Below, piece by piece: positions 34,737 through 43,860 of a stretch of 64,000 nucleotides of DNA. This DNA is from CAXBOO01 sp963977425 (GTDB taxonomy: Bacteria; Bacteroidota; Bacteroidia; Flavobacteriales_D; Luteibaculaceae), in contig CAXBOO010000003.1 in NCBI GenBank assembly GCA_963977425.1, positions 1 to 64,000 on the forward strand. The letters are read 5' to 3'. The position numbers and the translations under genes were made by a program. Within the stretch, counting starts at the first letter, position 1; every line of letters begins with the position of its first letter. The notes beneath the pieces were generated by a model that ran no database searches, was not told the DNA's origin, and was given only the letters and a program-made list of their open reading frames with translations.

Positions 34737-35933
34737 ATGAAAAAATCCGTTGCTATAATTGGAGGAGGAGCAGCGGCAATAGCCTGTGCGGCATTTTTAG
34801 ACAAACGAAAATTTAACGTAACCATTTACGAAAAAAACAAAGCTTTAGGGCGGAAGTTTTTAGTGGCAGGAAAAGGTGGCTTTAACTTAACTCATTCCGA
34901 GCAAATTCATTCATTATCAGAACGCTATACACCTACTGATTTTTTGAAAACGGCTTTGTTGAATTTTAGCAATGACGATTTTAGAACTTGGCTCCAGTCT
35001 ATTGGTGTTAAGACGTATGTGGGCAGCAGCAAACGTGTATATCCAACCGAAGGAATAAAACCCATTGAAGTACTAAAGGCAATGCAATCTGTACTTCATG
35101 AAAATGGAGTAGATATTCAGTACAACACTAGATGGAACGGGTGGGATTCTGATGGTAATTTAAAGTTTGAAAATCAGCAAATTGTGACATCTGACTTGGT
35201 TGTTTTTGCCTTAGGCGGAGGCAGTTGGAAGGTTACTGGTTCTGATGGTAGTTGGAGTGAATTGTTTCAAAAAAAAGGTGTGAATGTATTGCCTTTTCAA
35301 GCATCTAACTGTGCCTTTAAAATAGATTGGAAAGAAAATTTTATCGAAAAGCACTCAGGTTCACCTCTTAAAAACATAGCTATATCCTGTTCTGGTAAAC
35401 AACAAAAAGGCGAAGTGGTAGTTACTAAGTTTGGTTTAGAAGGCAACGCAATATATGCCATGAGTCCTGAAATTAGAGCTGAATTATTGCAGCATCAAAC
35501 CGCTACTATTTCAATAGATTTAAAGCCATCTTTGGCTCAAAAAGACATAGAAGTAAAACTGATTGCGAGCAAAGCTAAAAACGCAACAGCAGCGCTCAAA
35601 CACGACCTGAAATTGAGTCCGGCTCAAATAGCATTGCTTAAAACCTATGTGCCGAAAGAAGCTTTTTTAGACAATCAGCTTTTGGCTCTAAACATCAAAG
35701 ATTTGAAACTAGCTATCACGAGTGCAGGCGACATTGATGAAGCTATTTCTACCGTTGGCGGAATAAGTATTGACGAAATGGATTCAAATTACCAACTTAG
35801 AACATTGAAAAACACCTTTTGTATTGGTGAAATGGTAGATTGGGATGCGCCAACAGGGGGCTATTTGTTGCAAGCTTGCTTTAGTATGGGAGTTGGTTTA
35901 GCACGCTATATTAACACATGCCAAAATGATTAA
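34737..35933 (+). CDS. BaiN/HI0933-like NAD(P)/FAD-dependent oxidoreductase
   Basis: A 398-residue flavoprotein with FAD motif IIGGGAAAIACA at residues 7-18, GRKFLVAGKGGFNLTHSE (family signature), LGGGSWKVTGSDGS and C-terminal GEMVDWDAPTGGYLLQACFSMG. This matches the BaiN/HI0933/YhiN group of uncertain function. It overlaps the next gene by 8 bp. Confidence 0.88.
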   Translation: MKKSVAIIGGGAAAIACAAFLDKRKFNVTIYEKNKALGRKFLVAGKGGFNLTHSEQIHSLSERYTPTDFLKTALLNFSNDDFRTWLQSIGVKTYVGSSKRVYPTEGIKPIEVLKAMQSVLHENGVDIQYNTRWNGWDSDGNLKFENQQIVTSDLVVFALGGGSWKVTGSDGSWSELFQKKGVNVLPFQASNCAFKIDWKENFIEKHSGSPLKNIAISCSGKQQKGEVVVTKFGLEGNAIYAMSPEIRAELLQHQTATISIDLKPSLAQKDIEVKLIASKAKNATAALKHDLKLSPAQIALLKTYVPKEAFLDNQLLALNIKDLKLAITSAGDIDEAISTVGGISIDEMDSNYQLRTLKNTFCIGEMVDWDAPTGGYLLQACFSMGVGLARYINTCQND

Positions 35934-36570
35934 AAAACTCATTAGTTACATCTATCCTATAACAACCAAGATACAATCTCAGTTCAGTGGGAAGTTGGAG
36001 TTAACGGTGTTGAATGGAAGGAAAGTGTTGGATACAAAACACACCAACTATTCTTATGGATCGCTGCAAAGAGTTTTGAAATATTCGTTGGATCAGTTGG
36101 ATTTAAGACATGTGAAATCTGCCTTGGTGTTGGGACTAGGTGGAGGCTCTGTAATTCAAACACTTAGAGACGAGAAAAATTTTGAAGGTAAAATTACAGC
36201 TGTAGAAATAGATCCTGTAATAATAGATATTGCGGCCAATGAGTTTGATATTAAGGCCAACGAAAATTCTACCATAGTGTGCGATGATGCTTGGCATTTT
36301 GTAGATTATGATTCTGATAAATATGATTTGATCATTGTCGATTTATTCATAGACAATGCAATTCCAAGTAAGTTTTTAGAAACTGATTTTTGGAAAAGGG
36401 TACTGGATCATCTAAACGTCAATGGTGATGTCATTTTCAATACGTTGTGCCATCCTAAAACCGATTTAACTCAACTGAAGGAGAAACTAACACGAAGAAA
36501 GATCAACTACGAAGTTCATCGATATGTAGAAAACTCCAATAAGGTACTTATTGCTCATCACAGCCTTTAA
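35926..36570 (+). CDS. spermidine-synthase-like methyltransferase-fold protein
   Basis: A 214-residue protein with a Rossmann fold: ALVLGLGGGSVIQTL (SAM/dcSAM binding motif), VEIDPVIIDIA, VCDDAWHFV and YDLIIVDLF. This is the pattern of spermidine synthase SpeE-like proteins, but it is shorter than SpeE and lacks an obvious N-terminal beta domain, so a polyamine role is not certain. Overlaps the flavoprotein gene by 8 bp. Confidence 0.8.
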   Translation: MIKKLISYIYPITTKIQSQFSGKLELTVLNGRKVLDTKHTNYSYGSLQRVLKYSLDQLDLRHVKSALVLGLGGGSVIQTLRDEKNFEGKITAVEIDPVIIDIAANEFDIKANENSTIVCDDAWHFVDYDSDKYDLIIVDLFIDNAIPSKFLETDFWKRVLDHLNVNGDVIFNTLCHPKTDLTQLKEKLTRRKINYEVHRYVENSNKVLIAHHSL

Positions 36571-36573
36571 TTC

Positions 36574-37968
36574 ATGAAAAAAATCATCAGTACAATTCTT
36601 CTGTCTTGCTTATGTTTAGCGAATTTTGGGCAAGAAGCACCTCAAATTAAAATCAAGTTTTCTGAAATTTATGCTACTTATAGCTTTGTTCAGCAATTGA
36701 CTAAATATTACCCCGATAGCGAGTACAAGAAGGCGTTCAAAAACTCTGAGTACAACAACGATAAATACAATAAACTAATCGCTCAGATCGATACCTTGAA
36801 TTTGTATGTTTCGGCTGATTTTCAGGGCTATCCTGCTGGGCAGAAACTGCCTTTGATGACCAATAACATCATCAATAAAAACTTGATTTCAAGCAAAAAC
36901 CTTTTGGAATTCAGAAACAAAATGTTTGGCATTATTCCAAGCAGCGAGCTCCAGGCTTTGAATAACATCATTGAAAGTTTTATACCTGTTTACAAGGCTC
37001 TAATCTATGCGCCTAACAAAAAACAATTTGATGAAAAGGTTCAAGATTTAAAGTATTTCGCCAAAAAAGAAGGGTTTGATGAATACTTCAATTTCGGTTT
37101 GAAATTTTATAACTCTAAGTGGGACAACAGTATTGTTTTTGATATTGTGGTAATACCATCATTGAACAAAAACGGATTTACTGCAACAGCTTTCATGAAC
37201 AATGCCGTAAGCGAAATTCAAATTGATTTTGAACAATACGATATCCTTTTCAGTGTTTTAATGCACGAGATTTTCCACATACAGTACGATGAAGAATCTT
37301 TGAAGGTGAAAACCGAAATCAATCAATGGTTTAAAAACAATGCATCAAAAAATAGTCAATATGCCTATCTATTATTGAATGAAGTTTTAGCTACGGCTTT
37401 AGGCAATGGATATGTTTATGAACAGCTAAACAATGAATTGGATCCCTACGAATGGTACAATAATAAATACATCAACTTGATGGCTAAAAAGATATATCCT
37501 ACTGTAAAGGAGTATATCGAAGAGCAAAAACCTATCGATGAAGAATTCGTCAATATTTACATTTCTCTGTATGATGAGCATTTTTCAACTTGGGTAAATG
37601 AATTGGATAACATACTGACATATAGGTATATATTGTCATTTGATCAAAACGATTTCAATTACTTTTTCACCAATTATCCTTATGCTAGTTTTTCTTTCAT
37701 GGAAGACGTAATAGATGTCGTTAGTATATCTAAAATGAAAGAAGCACCCATTACTAAAGTGGTCGTTATTTCAAAGAAAAATTCTGCAACCTTGAAACTT
37801 TTAAAAGAGCATATCTCCGAATTATCGGCATGGAAATACGATGCTGAAATCGATTTTGTAGAAACGTTTGAATTGGATGACAAAACGAAATTATTTATTG
37901 TGAATTCAGTAAAAACGTCTCCAGAAGAATTGCTAAATAAAAAGTTTCCCAACAAGAAAATAGAATAA
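36574..37968 (+). CDS. secreted HEXXH-type putative zinc metalloprotease
   Basis: A 464-residue exported protein (signal peptide MKKIISTILLSCLCL, cleavage near NFGQ). A zinc-site-like motif HEIFH is at residues 231-235, with NEVLATALG (Glu270) about 35 residues later as a possible third ligand, giving a gluzincin-like layout. The rest is helical with no recognised domain, and the C-terminal part (KTKLFIVNSV) does not look like a T9SS signal. Peptidase activity is inferred, not demonstrated. Confidence 0.65.
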   Translation: MKKIISTILLSCLCLANFGQEAPQIKIKFSEIYATYSFVQQLTKYYPDSEYKKAFKNSEYNNDKYNKLIAQIDTLNLYVSADFQGYPAGQKLPLMTNNIINKNLISSKNLLEFRNKMFGIIPSSELQALNNIIESFIPVYKALIYAPNKKQFDEKVQDLKYFAKKEGFDEYFNFGLKFYNSKWDNSIVFDIVVIPSLNKNGFTATAFMNNAVSEIQIDFEQYDILFSVLMHEIFHIQYDEESLKVKTEINQWFKNNASKNSQYAYLLLNEVLATALGNGYVYEQLNNELDPYEWYNNKYINLMAKKIYPTVKEYIEEQKPIDEEFVNIYISLYDEHFSTWVNELDNILTYRYILSFDQNDFNYFFTNYPYASFSFMEDVIDVVSISKMKEAPITKVVVISKKNSATLKLLKEHISELSAWKYDAEIDFVETFELDDKTKLFIVNSVKTSPEELLNKKFPNKKIE

Positions 37969-38311
37969 GGAGAGCTGTCAATCTCTTAAGGTAGAATGTT
38001 CATGTTTAGAACACAATAACGATTAAATCCTTTTTGAAAAGGGATGATAATTATCAGTTTTCTGCTTGAGTATATGCATTGAATCCGATGTGATATATCT
38101 CTAAATTAATGTTCAGAAAAGAAGCGTAGAAATAGGCGGTAGTTGCAAGCGAAAATCAATTTGACAGAACTCTGATTTGGGATGTTGAATGTGGTTGTAA
38201 GTTTATGCATGTAGCATATTTACACTAGTTGTTTAATTCATGAAAACAATCTTTTAAAGCATTAGGCACTTTTAGCTGTACATTAATTAATTCTATTAAA
38301 TATAAAACTGA
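37969..38311. other. intergenic region before the cbpA-cbpM pair
   Basis: About 343 bases without a gene. It has AT-rich leader sequence and an upstream stretch with a weak T-rich segment; I see no open frame with a convincing start, no clear terminator and no exact TAnnTTTG. The short minus-strand frame at 38225-38410 overlaps the DnaJ start and is not believed. Confidence 0.6.
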
Positions 38312-39205
38312 ATGGCATTTATAGATTATTATCAAATACTCGGTATTGCAAAAAATGCTTCCGAAAATGAAATAAAAAAAGCCTATCGGAAATTGGCAAG
38401 AAAGTACCATCCGGATGTCAGTGCAAACGATAAGGAAGCGGAAAACAAATTCAAAGAAATTAATGAAGCCAATGAGGTTTTAAGCAATCCTGATAACAGA
38501 AAGAAATACGATAAATACGGAAAAGATTGGAAGCATGCTGATGAGTTTGATAAAGCCAAAAGTCAACAACAATCGCAATCAACGCATCAACATCAAAATA
38601 CCTCAAATTATTCAGAAGGTGATTTTTCCGACTTTTTCGAATCTATGTTTGGTGGCGGTGGGAGTGGTCGTCAATCTGGAAACGTGAAATTTAGGGGACA
38701 AGATTTTCATGCTGAATTGCAATTGAATCTTGAAGATGTTTATACCACACATAAACGTACTCTTACCATCAACGGTAAAAACATTCGATTAACCATCCCT
38801 GCGGGGGTGAAAAACGGTCAAGAAATTCGAATTAAAGGTATGGGAGGTGATGGTGTAAACAAGGGGCCTAAGGGCGATCTGTTCATCCGTTTTACGATAC
38901 ATAATCATTCGAAATTTAAACTCGACAACAACAATTTGCATACTACGGTGGATCTCGACCTATATCAAGCAGTGCTTGGAGGTGAAATCGTAATTGATAC
39001 GTTCGATGGTAAAGTGAAGTTGAAGGTAAAACCAGAAACCCAAAATGGAACAAAAGTGAAACTAAAAGGAAAAGGTTTTCCTAAGTATAAAAAAGAAGGC
39101 GAGTTTGGTGATTTGTACATAACCTACAATGTCTTATTGCCTACAAAACTTACCGAAAAAGAATTGGAATTATTCAATGCATTAGCTAAATTAAGAACAT
39201 CATGA
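38312..39205 (+). CDS. cbpA: DnaJ-family co-chaperone, CbpA-like
   Basis: A 297-residue protein with an N-terminal J-domain including YHPDVS (the HPD motif), then a Gly/Ser/Gln-rich linker (SQQQSQSTHQHQN) and the C-terminal peptide-binding beta domains (NLEDVYTTHKRTL, IRIKGMGGDGVNKGPKGDLFIRF, KLKGKGFPKYKKEGEFGDLYI). There is no zinc-finger domain, the difference from DnaJ. It stimulates DnaK ATPase. It overlaps the cbpM gene by 4 bp. Confidence 0.9.
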   Translation: MAFIDYYQILGIAKNASENEIKKAYRKLARKYHPDVSANDKEAENKFKEINEANEVLSNPDNRKKYDKYGKDWKHADEFDKAKSQQQSQSTHQHQNTSNYSEGDFSDFFESMFGGGGSGRQSGNVKFRGQDFHAELQLNLEDVYTTHKRTLTINGKNIRLTIPAGVKNGQEIRIKGMGGDGVNKGPKGDLFIRFTIHNHSKFKLDNNNLHTTVDLDLYQAVLGGEIVIDTFDGKVKLKVKPETQNGTKVKLKGKGFPKYKKEGEFGDLYITYNVLLPTKLTEKELELFNALAKLRTS

Positions 39206-39498
39206 GTAAAGAAAACTTAATCCAGATTAACCAATTATGTTCGTTATACCAGGTTGAAATGTCTTTTTTTTCTCATTTGAACGATTTCGGCTTGGTTGAG
39301 ATAATTTCTGTAAACGATAACTATTTTATTCATGAAGATAATATCTACCATGTTGAGAAAATCATAAGAATTCAAAAAGACCTGAATATCAATTTAGAAG
39401 GAATAGATACCGTATTGAATCTATTGGAAAAAATTGAGAATCTTCAAAATGAATTGATATCGGTTAAAAACAGACTCAAATTGTACGAAGATGAATAA
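39202..39498 (+). CDS. cbpM: chaperone modulator CbpM
   Basis: A 98-residue protein with a MerR-like N-terminus (MSKENLIQINQLCSLYQVEMSFF) and a coiled C-terminal helix (LLEKIENLQNELISVKNRLK). CbpM binds the J-domain of CbpA and inhibits it; the overlapping position directly after cbpA strongly supports the assignment. Confidence 0.85.
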   Translation: MSKENLIQINQLCSLYQVEMSFFSHLNDFGLVEIISVNDNYFIHEDNIYHVEKIIRIQKDLNINLEGIDTVLNLLEKIENLQNELISVKNRLKLYEDE

Positions 39499-39534
39499 GT
39501 AAATACAATAACAAGCAAATCAAAACAATAAACG

Positions 39535-40422
39535 ATGTCCGATTTCAACCAAATAATAAAAGTGTTTGAGAAAATAGAATCCAATGAATTAATGATTCAA
39601 ATGGCTCAGTTTCTTGCTTGGGTTTTATTCATTGCACTTGTTTCTACTATCGTTCGGGGAGCTCTAAATAAAGCTGTTACCGATAACGCCTTGCGCTATA
39701 AAGCTAAAAAGGTGGTTAGTTTATTGAGCTACATCCTTTTGATTTTCCTTGCCATTGTTTCGTTTACTGGCAATGTTCAGTATTTCACCATAGCTATTGG
39801 TTTATTTACAGCAGGTCTAGCATTTGCTCTGCAAGAAGTTATTTTGAGTTTAGCTGGCTGGTTGGCTATCGTTGCATCAAAAATTTATCAAACGGGCGAT
39901 AGAATAGAACTGAACAATGTCAAAGGGGATGTAATTGATATTGGGATAACAAAAACGACTCTGATGGAAATAGGAGAGTGGGTTAAAAGCGATAATTATA
40001 GTGGGCGTATTGTACAAGTCAGCAACGCTTTTGTATTTAAGGGACCTGTTAGAAATTATTCTACTGATTTTCCTTTCGTTTGGGACGAAATAGACATTCC
40101 CATTCATTTTGACTCGGATATACAAATGGCCAACGATTTATTTCATGAAATAGCTCACAATAATCTGAACGAATATGCCAATTATGCTAAAGAGCAATGG
40201 CAGGTTATGGTAAAGAAATACCTGATAGAAGATGCCAATGTTGAGCCGAGCATAACAATGAAACTAACCGACAATTGGGTGGAATTTACACTTCGGTTTG
40301 TGGTTGATTATAAGAAGCGAAAAATAACCAAGGATACCTTATACAAGAGCATTTTAAAAGCCATAGAACAATCTAATGGAAAAATAAAATTGGCTTCTAC
40401 AACCATAGAAATTGTAAAATAA
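39535..40422 (+). CDS. mechanosensitive ion channel protein (MscS family)
   Basis: A 295-residue membrane protein with three hydrophobic segments (about 24-42, 58-76, 82-110); the pore-lining helix contains LAFALQEVILSLAGWLAI. The beta domain reads YQTGDRIELNNVKGDVIDIGITKTTL and continues to a C-terminal alpha/beta domain. It would open under membrane tension and release solutes in hypo-osmotic shock. Confidence 0.88.
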   Translation: MSDFNQIIKVFEKIESNELMIQMAQFLAWVLFIALVSTIVRGALNKAVTDNALRYKAKKVVSLLSYILLIFLAIVSFTGNVQYFTIAIGLFTAGLAFALQEVILSLAGWLAIVASKIYQTGDRIELNNVKGDVIDIGITKTTLMEIGEWVKSDNYSGRIVQVSNAFVFKGPVRNYSTDFPFVWDEIDIPIHFDSDIQMANDLFHEIAHNNLNEYANYAKEQWQVMVKKYLIEDANVEPSITMKLTDNWVEFTLRFVVDYKKRKITKDTLYKSILKAIEQSNGKIKLASTTIEIVK

Positions 40423-40440
40423 CTGAAAACTATCCCTTAT

Positions 40441-42255
40441 ATGAAACCTTCAAAAATTATACTCTTACTAGCTTTATTTTTTACGCAATCGGTTTTGGCT
40501 ACCGATTATTATATCTGCAATTGTGATGCTTCTTCAGACCCAAACTGTATACCTGGAAACGATGCGAATAATGGTACTAGTTCTGCTACACCTTGGATGT
40601 CAATAGCCAAATTGAATTCCATATTGAGCACTTTACAAGCTGGCGATAGAGTTTTATTTGCAAACGGTAGTACGTGGTCAAATGTATCCTTAAATAGAAT
40701 ATACAGCAGCAGTTCAACTGCAGCAAACCCAATCATCTTTACAAGTTATACTCCAACTTGGGGGGCATCAAGCAAACCAATTTTAATTGAAGATAGAGAG
40801 GGAGTTAACCTGTTCAATTTTGTAGATGGTGGCAATGCCGACCACGACGAAGGTTATACTGTCAAAAACCTTGACTTAAGAGGTGGAGGTACCGGGCAAT
40901 GGGCCATTTTTGCATACAATGATGTAGATTTTATAACTCTAGATAGTTTGGATATAACCAACTTTGGAATCGGTGTTCATTGCGCTGGATCTAACCCAAC
41001 CAACGCAGGTGCAGACGACCAAAATCAAAACATGAAATTGTTGAATTCTAGTATTACCAATTGTTCTGAACAAGGTTTTTTAGGAGGTGGTGACAATCTG
41101 CTTATTGAGAATTGCCATTTTGAAAACAATGGATTTTCAAGAGCTATTCTGAACCACAATATATATTTAAGTAAGGGCAACAATGTGGTGGTTAGAAACA
41201 ACGAATTATATCGGTCGGCTGTTATTAATTCAAGTGCTGATGGTGTATCGTTGGTAGTACATGGTAGGTTGGATAATTTATTGATAGAAGGCAATTTTAT
41301 TCACGAAGACCTTTGGAAAACAACCGGAAATGCTTGGGGAATTGGTGTAGACCCTGGAGGGTATAATATCCCAGAAGGAGTAACAGGGTTGGTGATAAGA
41401 AATAACTTACTTATAAATCAATACAATATAGGAATAGCTTTAACCTCTACACCAGGAGCTATTGTAGAAAATAATGTAATAATCAATGAAGGTTCAGCTG
41501 GTTTTAGAGCAATAGTAACTCCCGATAGGCAAGGCGATGCCGATGATTTGGTTATGGATAAAATTACCATTCGCAACAATTCTATTTATTTACGAAATGG
41601 CGATGTTTTTACAACTGCAATCGTTGTAAAAGACCAAGGATCGCAACATGCTGTAGTAAGTAATGCTATTTCGATGGACAATGGCAATGGATTTGATATA
41701 AACCTATCGGATACAAGTTTTATCGCAATAGATAACAATATGATGCAGTTATTAGGTTCAGCAAAATGGGCTAATGGAATGACACTCAATGCATGGTCAA
41801 CATCAAGTGGCTTTGACAGTAATTCGCAAATTGGGGATCCGAAATTTATGGCTCCTTCATCACCAGCCTATAATTTAATGCCATTAACGTCTTCAAGTCT
41901 TATCAATTCAGGACATACCACCTTGAGTTCTATTGCAGATTATACAGGAGCAATGCGCATCGGAACACCAGATATAGGAGCATTTGAAAACTTAGAGCTT
42001 TCCGTTGATAATCCAACCAATTCTTCCTTTATACAAAGTTATCCTAACCCAACCACCGATTTCATTACCATAAACACGAGTGCAACATTTAAGAGTGTTT
42101 CTTATAAGGTATACGATAACCAAGGGAATGAAGTATTGAAAGGAAAAATTCAAATGAATGCAACCATTTTGGATATGCGTCTATTACCAATAGGAAAGTA
42201 TATCATGGTTATAAAAGGGAAAAATTACAAGGCCATTGGTTTGATGAAAAATTAG
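40441..42255 (+). CDS. secreted right-handed parallel beta-helix protein with T9SS sorting domain
   Basis: A 604-residue exported protein: signal peptide MKPSKIILLLALFF (cleavage after LAT), then a long parallel beta-helix region with repeated short N-rich turns (for example NLLIENCHFENN, VVVRNNELYRSA, LVIRNNLLINQY), and a C-terminal T9SS type A domain beginning SYPNPTTDFITI and ending KGKNYKAIGLMKN. It is probably delivered to the cell surface by the type IX secretion system; ligand could be a polysaccharide (pectate-lyase-like fold), but no catalytic residues are identified. Confidence 0.85.
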   Translation: MKPSKIILLLALFFTQSVLATDYYICNCDASSDPNCIPGNDANNGTSSATPWMSIAKLNSILSTLQAGDRVLFANGSTWSNVSLNRIYSSSSTAANPIIFTSYTPTWGASSKPILIEDREGVNLFNFVDGGNADHDEGYTVKNLDLRGGGTGQWAIFAYNDVDFITLDSLDITNFGIGVHCAGSNPTNAGADDQNQNMKLLNSSITNCSEQGFLGGGDNLLIENCHFENNGFSRAILNHNIYLSKGNNVVVRNNELYRSAVINSSADGVSLVVHGRLDNLLIEGNFIHEDLWKTTGNAWGIGVDPGGYNIPEGVTGLVIRNNLLINQYNIGIALTSTPGAIVENNVIINEGSAGFRAIVTPDRQGDADDLVMDKITIRNNSIYLRNGDVFTTAIVVKDQGSQHAVVSNAISMDNGNGFDINLSDTSFIAIDNNMMQLLGSAKWANGMTLNAWSTSSGFDSNSQIGDPKFMAPSSPAYNLMPLTSSSLINSGHTTLSSIADYTGAMRIGTPDIGAFENLELSVDNPTNSSFIQSYPNPTTDFITINTSATFKSVSYKVYDNQGNEVLKGKIQMNATILDMRLLPIGKYIMVIKGKNYKAIGLMKN

Positions 42256-42296
42256 AGTTAGTATTTAAGAAATCCAATAAATTAATATACAAAATC

Positions 42297-42584
42297 ATGA
42301 ATATCAAGAATTTACATGAAGAAGATAAAGGCGTAAGTGCAAAAAAAATATCTGAAAAAATTAGCAGTAACGCAACAGCCATTCAAATTTTAAGTGGGGC
42401 TTTATTGAAAGAACATATAACCCAAACACCTGCTGTTTTAGTTTGTATAAATGGTGAAGTGGATTATGAAGATGAAGCAGGATTGAAAACTACATTAACA
42501 TCGGGCGATATGCATGCTATAGAACCAAAGTTAAAGCATTGGGTAAAGGGTGTTCAGGACAGTCAATTGATCTTACTTAAATAA
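42297..42584 (+). CDS. small cupin-like protein
   Basis: A 95-residue protein with a single cupin-like sandwich: HITQTPAVLVCINGEVDYED and LTSGDMHAIEPKLKHWVKG. Conserved metal-binding His residues of canonical cupins are only partly visible (KHW, MHA). Function unknown. Confidence 0.65.
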   Translation: MNIKNLHEEDKGVSAKKISEKISSNATAIQILSGALLKEHITQTPAVLVCINGEVDYEDEAGLKTTLTSGDMHAIEPKLKHWVKGVQDSQLILLK

Positions 42585-42687
42585 CAAGGATAATATTTAA
42601 GAAGGTTTTAAATCATTAAGTCAATATTACATTCTTGTAATTTCGATATTTTGTGAGAGGTATCGATGATGGCATTTGCGAACATGT

Positions 42688-42695
42688 TAGTTTTG
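42688..42695 (+). promoter_or_regulatory. candidate -7 element TAnnTTTG for the MBL-fold gene
   Basis: TAGTTTTG lies 31 bp before the ATG at 42727. No convincing -33 element was found at the usual distance, so support is moderate. Confidence 0.4.
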
Positions 42696-42726
42696 GAAAC
42701 CTGAATATTTCTACACGAATTCCTTA

Positions 42727-43860
42727 ATGCTTATAAAGCTCATAAAAAGAATAATGATAACTGCCATACTGCTTATAATAACTATCGTTATAGCTTATAT
42801 CGTTTTCACAAATTTCTATCCAAGTTTTGGAGGAAATGCTTCCAAAGAAAAACAACAGACCTACCAAGAATCAGCCCAATTTAGAGAAGGTAAATTTCAC
42901 AATGTTTTGCCTGTACCCAAAAAACAGAGCTTTTCTGAAACCATGAAAATTGCCTATGTTTTTCTAACCAAAAAAGTTGAAAACGATAGACCAAAAAATG
43001 ATTTAAAAGTACTTCAATACGATTCGTTGCAGTTGGCTAATTACAGTGGAAAGTCAAGAATGATTTGGTTTGGGCATTCCTCTTTTTTATTGCAGATTAA
43101 GGGAAAAAACATACTTATAGATCCTATGTTTGGTAAAGTTGCTGCGCCACTACCATTGCTAGGAGCCAATCGTTTCAATGAGCAATTTCCTATTGAAATA
43201 GATAAACTCCCAACGATAGATGCAGTGATACTATCTCATGATCATTACGACCACTTAGATTACGAATCCATTTTAAAAATAAAAGACAAAACCGAGCACT
43301 TTTACACTCCTCTGGGGGTTGGTATTCACTTAGAAGAATGGGGAGTGTCGCCTTCAATTATTACCGAAATGGATTGGTGGCAAGAGATTAAGTTGGATGA
43401 CTTGATGTTTGTCTGCACACCAGCACAGCATTTTTCTGGAAGAAGTTTTAGCAATGGTCAAAGTACATTGTGGAGTTCTTGGGTTATTCAATCGGAGGAA
43501 GACAATATTTATTTTAGCGGAGATAGTGGGTACTCTACTCATTTCAAGAGTATTGGCGAAAAATATGGTCCGTTTGATTTAGCGTTGATGGAATGTGGTC
43601 AATACAATGAAATGTGGTCGGACATACACATGATGCCAGAGGAAACCGCTCAAGCAGGTATCGATGTTAAAGCCGATAAAATAATGCCCATTCATTGGGC
43701 GGGTTTTAAATTGGCTTTGCACGAATGGACTGATCCGATAAAACGGTTGTCTGCCATAGCCAAAGAATTGAATGTGAAGGTTGTTACGCCAAAAATTGGA
43801 GAAGAAATATTGGTGAAAGACTCAACTCAGAAATTTTCTGAATGGTGGGTAAATCTGTAA
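42727..43860 (+). CDS. MBL-fold metallo-hydrolase (NAPE-PLD/UlaG-like), membrane anchored
   Basis: A 377-residue protein with an N-terminal membrane segment (about residues 8-30). The metallo-beta-lactamase core has GHSSFLLQIKGKNILIDPMF, the metal site HDHYDHLD, IYFSGDSGYSTHF and a final HWAGFKLA. This order and length fit the NAPE-PLD/UlaG-like L-ascorbate-lactonase and phospholipase group. Its 3' end overlaps the start region of the following esterase gene. Confidence 0.85.
   Translation: MLIKLIKRIMITAILLIITIVIAYIVFTNFYPSFGGNASKEKQQTYQESAQFREGKFHNVLPVPKKQSFSETMKIAYVFLTKKVENDRPKNDLKVLQYDSLQLANYSGKSRMIWFGHSSFLLQIKGKNILIDPMFGKVAAPLPLLGANRFNEQFPIEIDKLPTIDAVILSHDHYDHLDYESILKIKDKTEHFYTPLGVGIHLEEWGVSPSIITEMDWWQEIKLDDLMFVCTPAQHFSGRSFSNGQSTLWSSWVIQSEEDNIYFSGDSGYSTHFKSIGEKYGPFDLALMECGQYNEMWSDIHMMPEETAQAGIDVKADKIMPIHWAGFKLALHEWTDPIKRLSAIAKELNVKVVTPKIGEEILVKDSTQKFSEWWVNL

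Noticed and set aside
37969..38311. Heat-shock promoter upstream of cbpA
   Set aside because: No sequence matching a known heat-shock sigma or CIRCE element could be identified.
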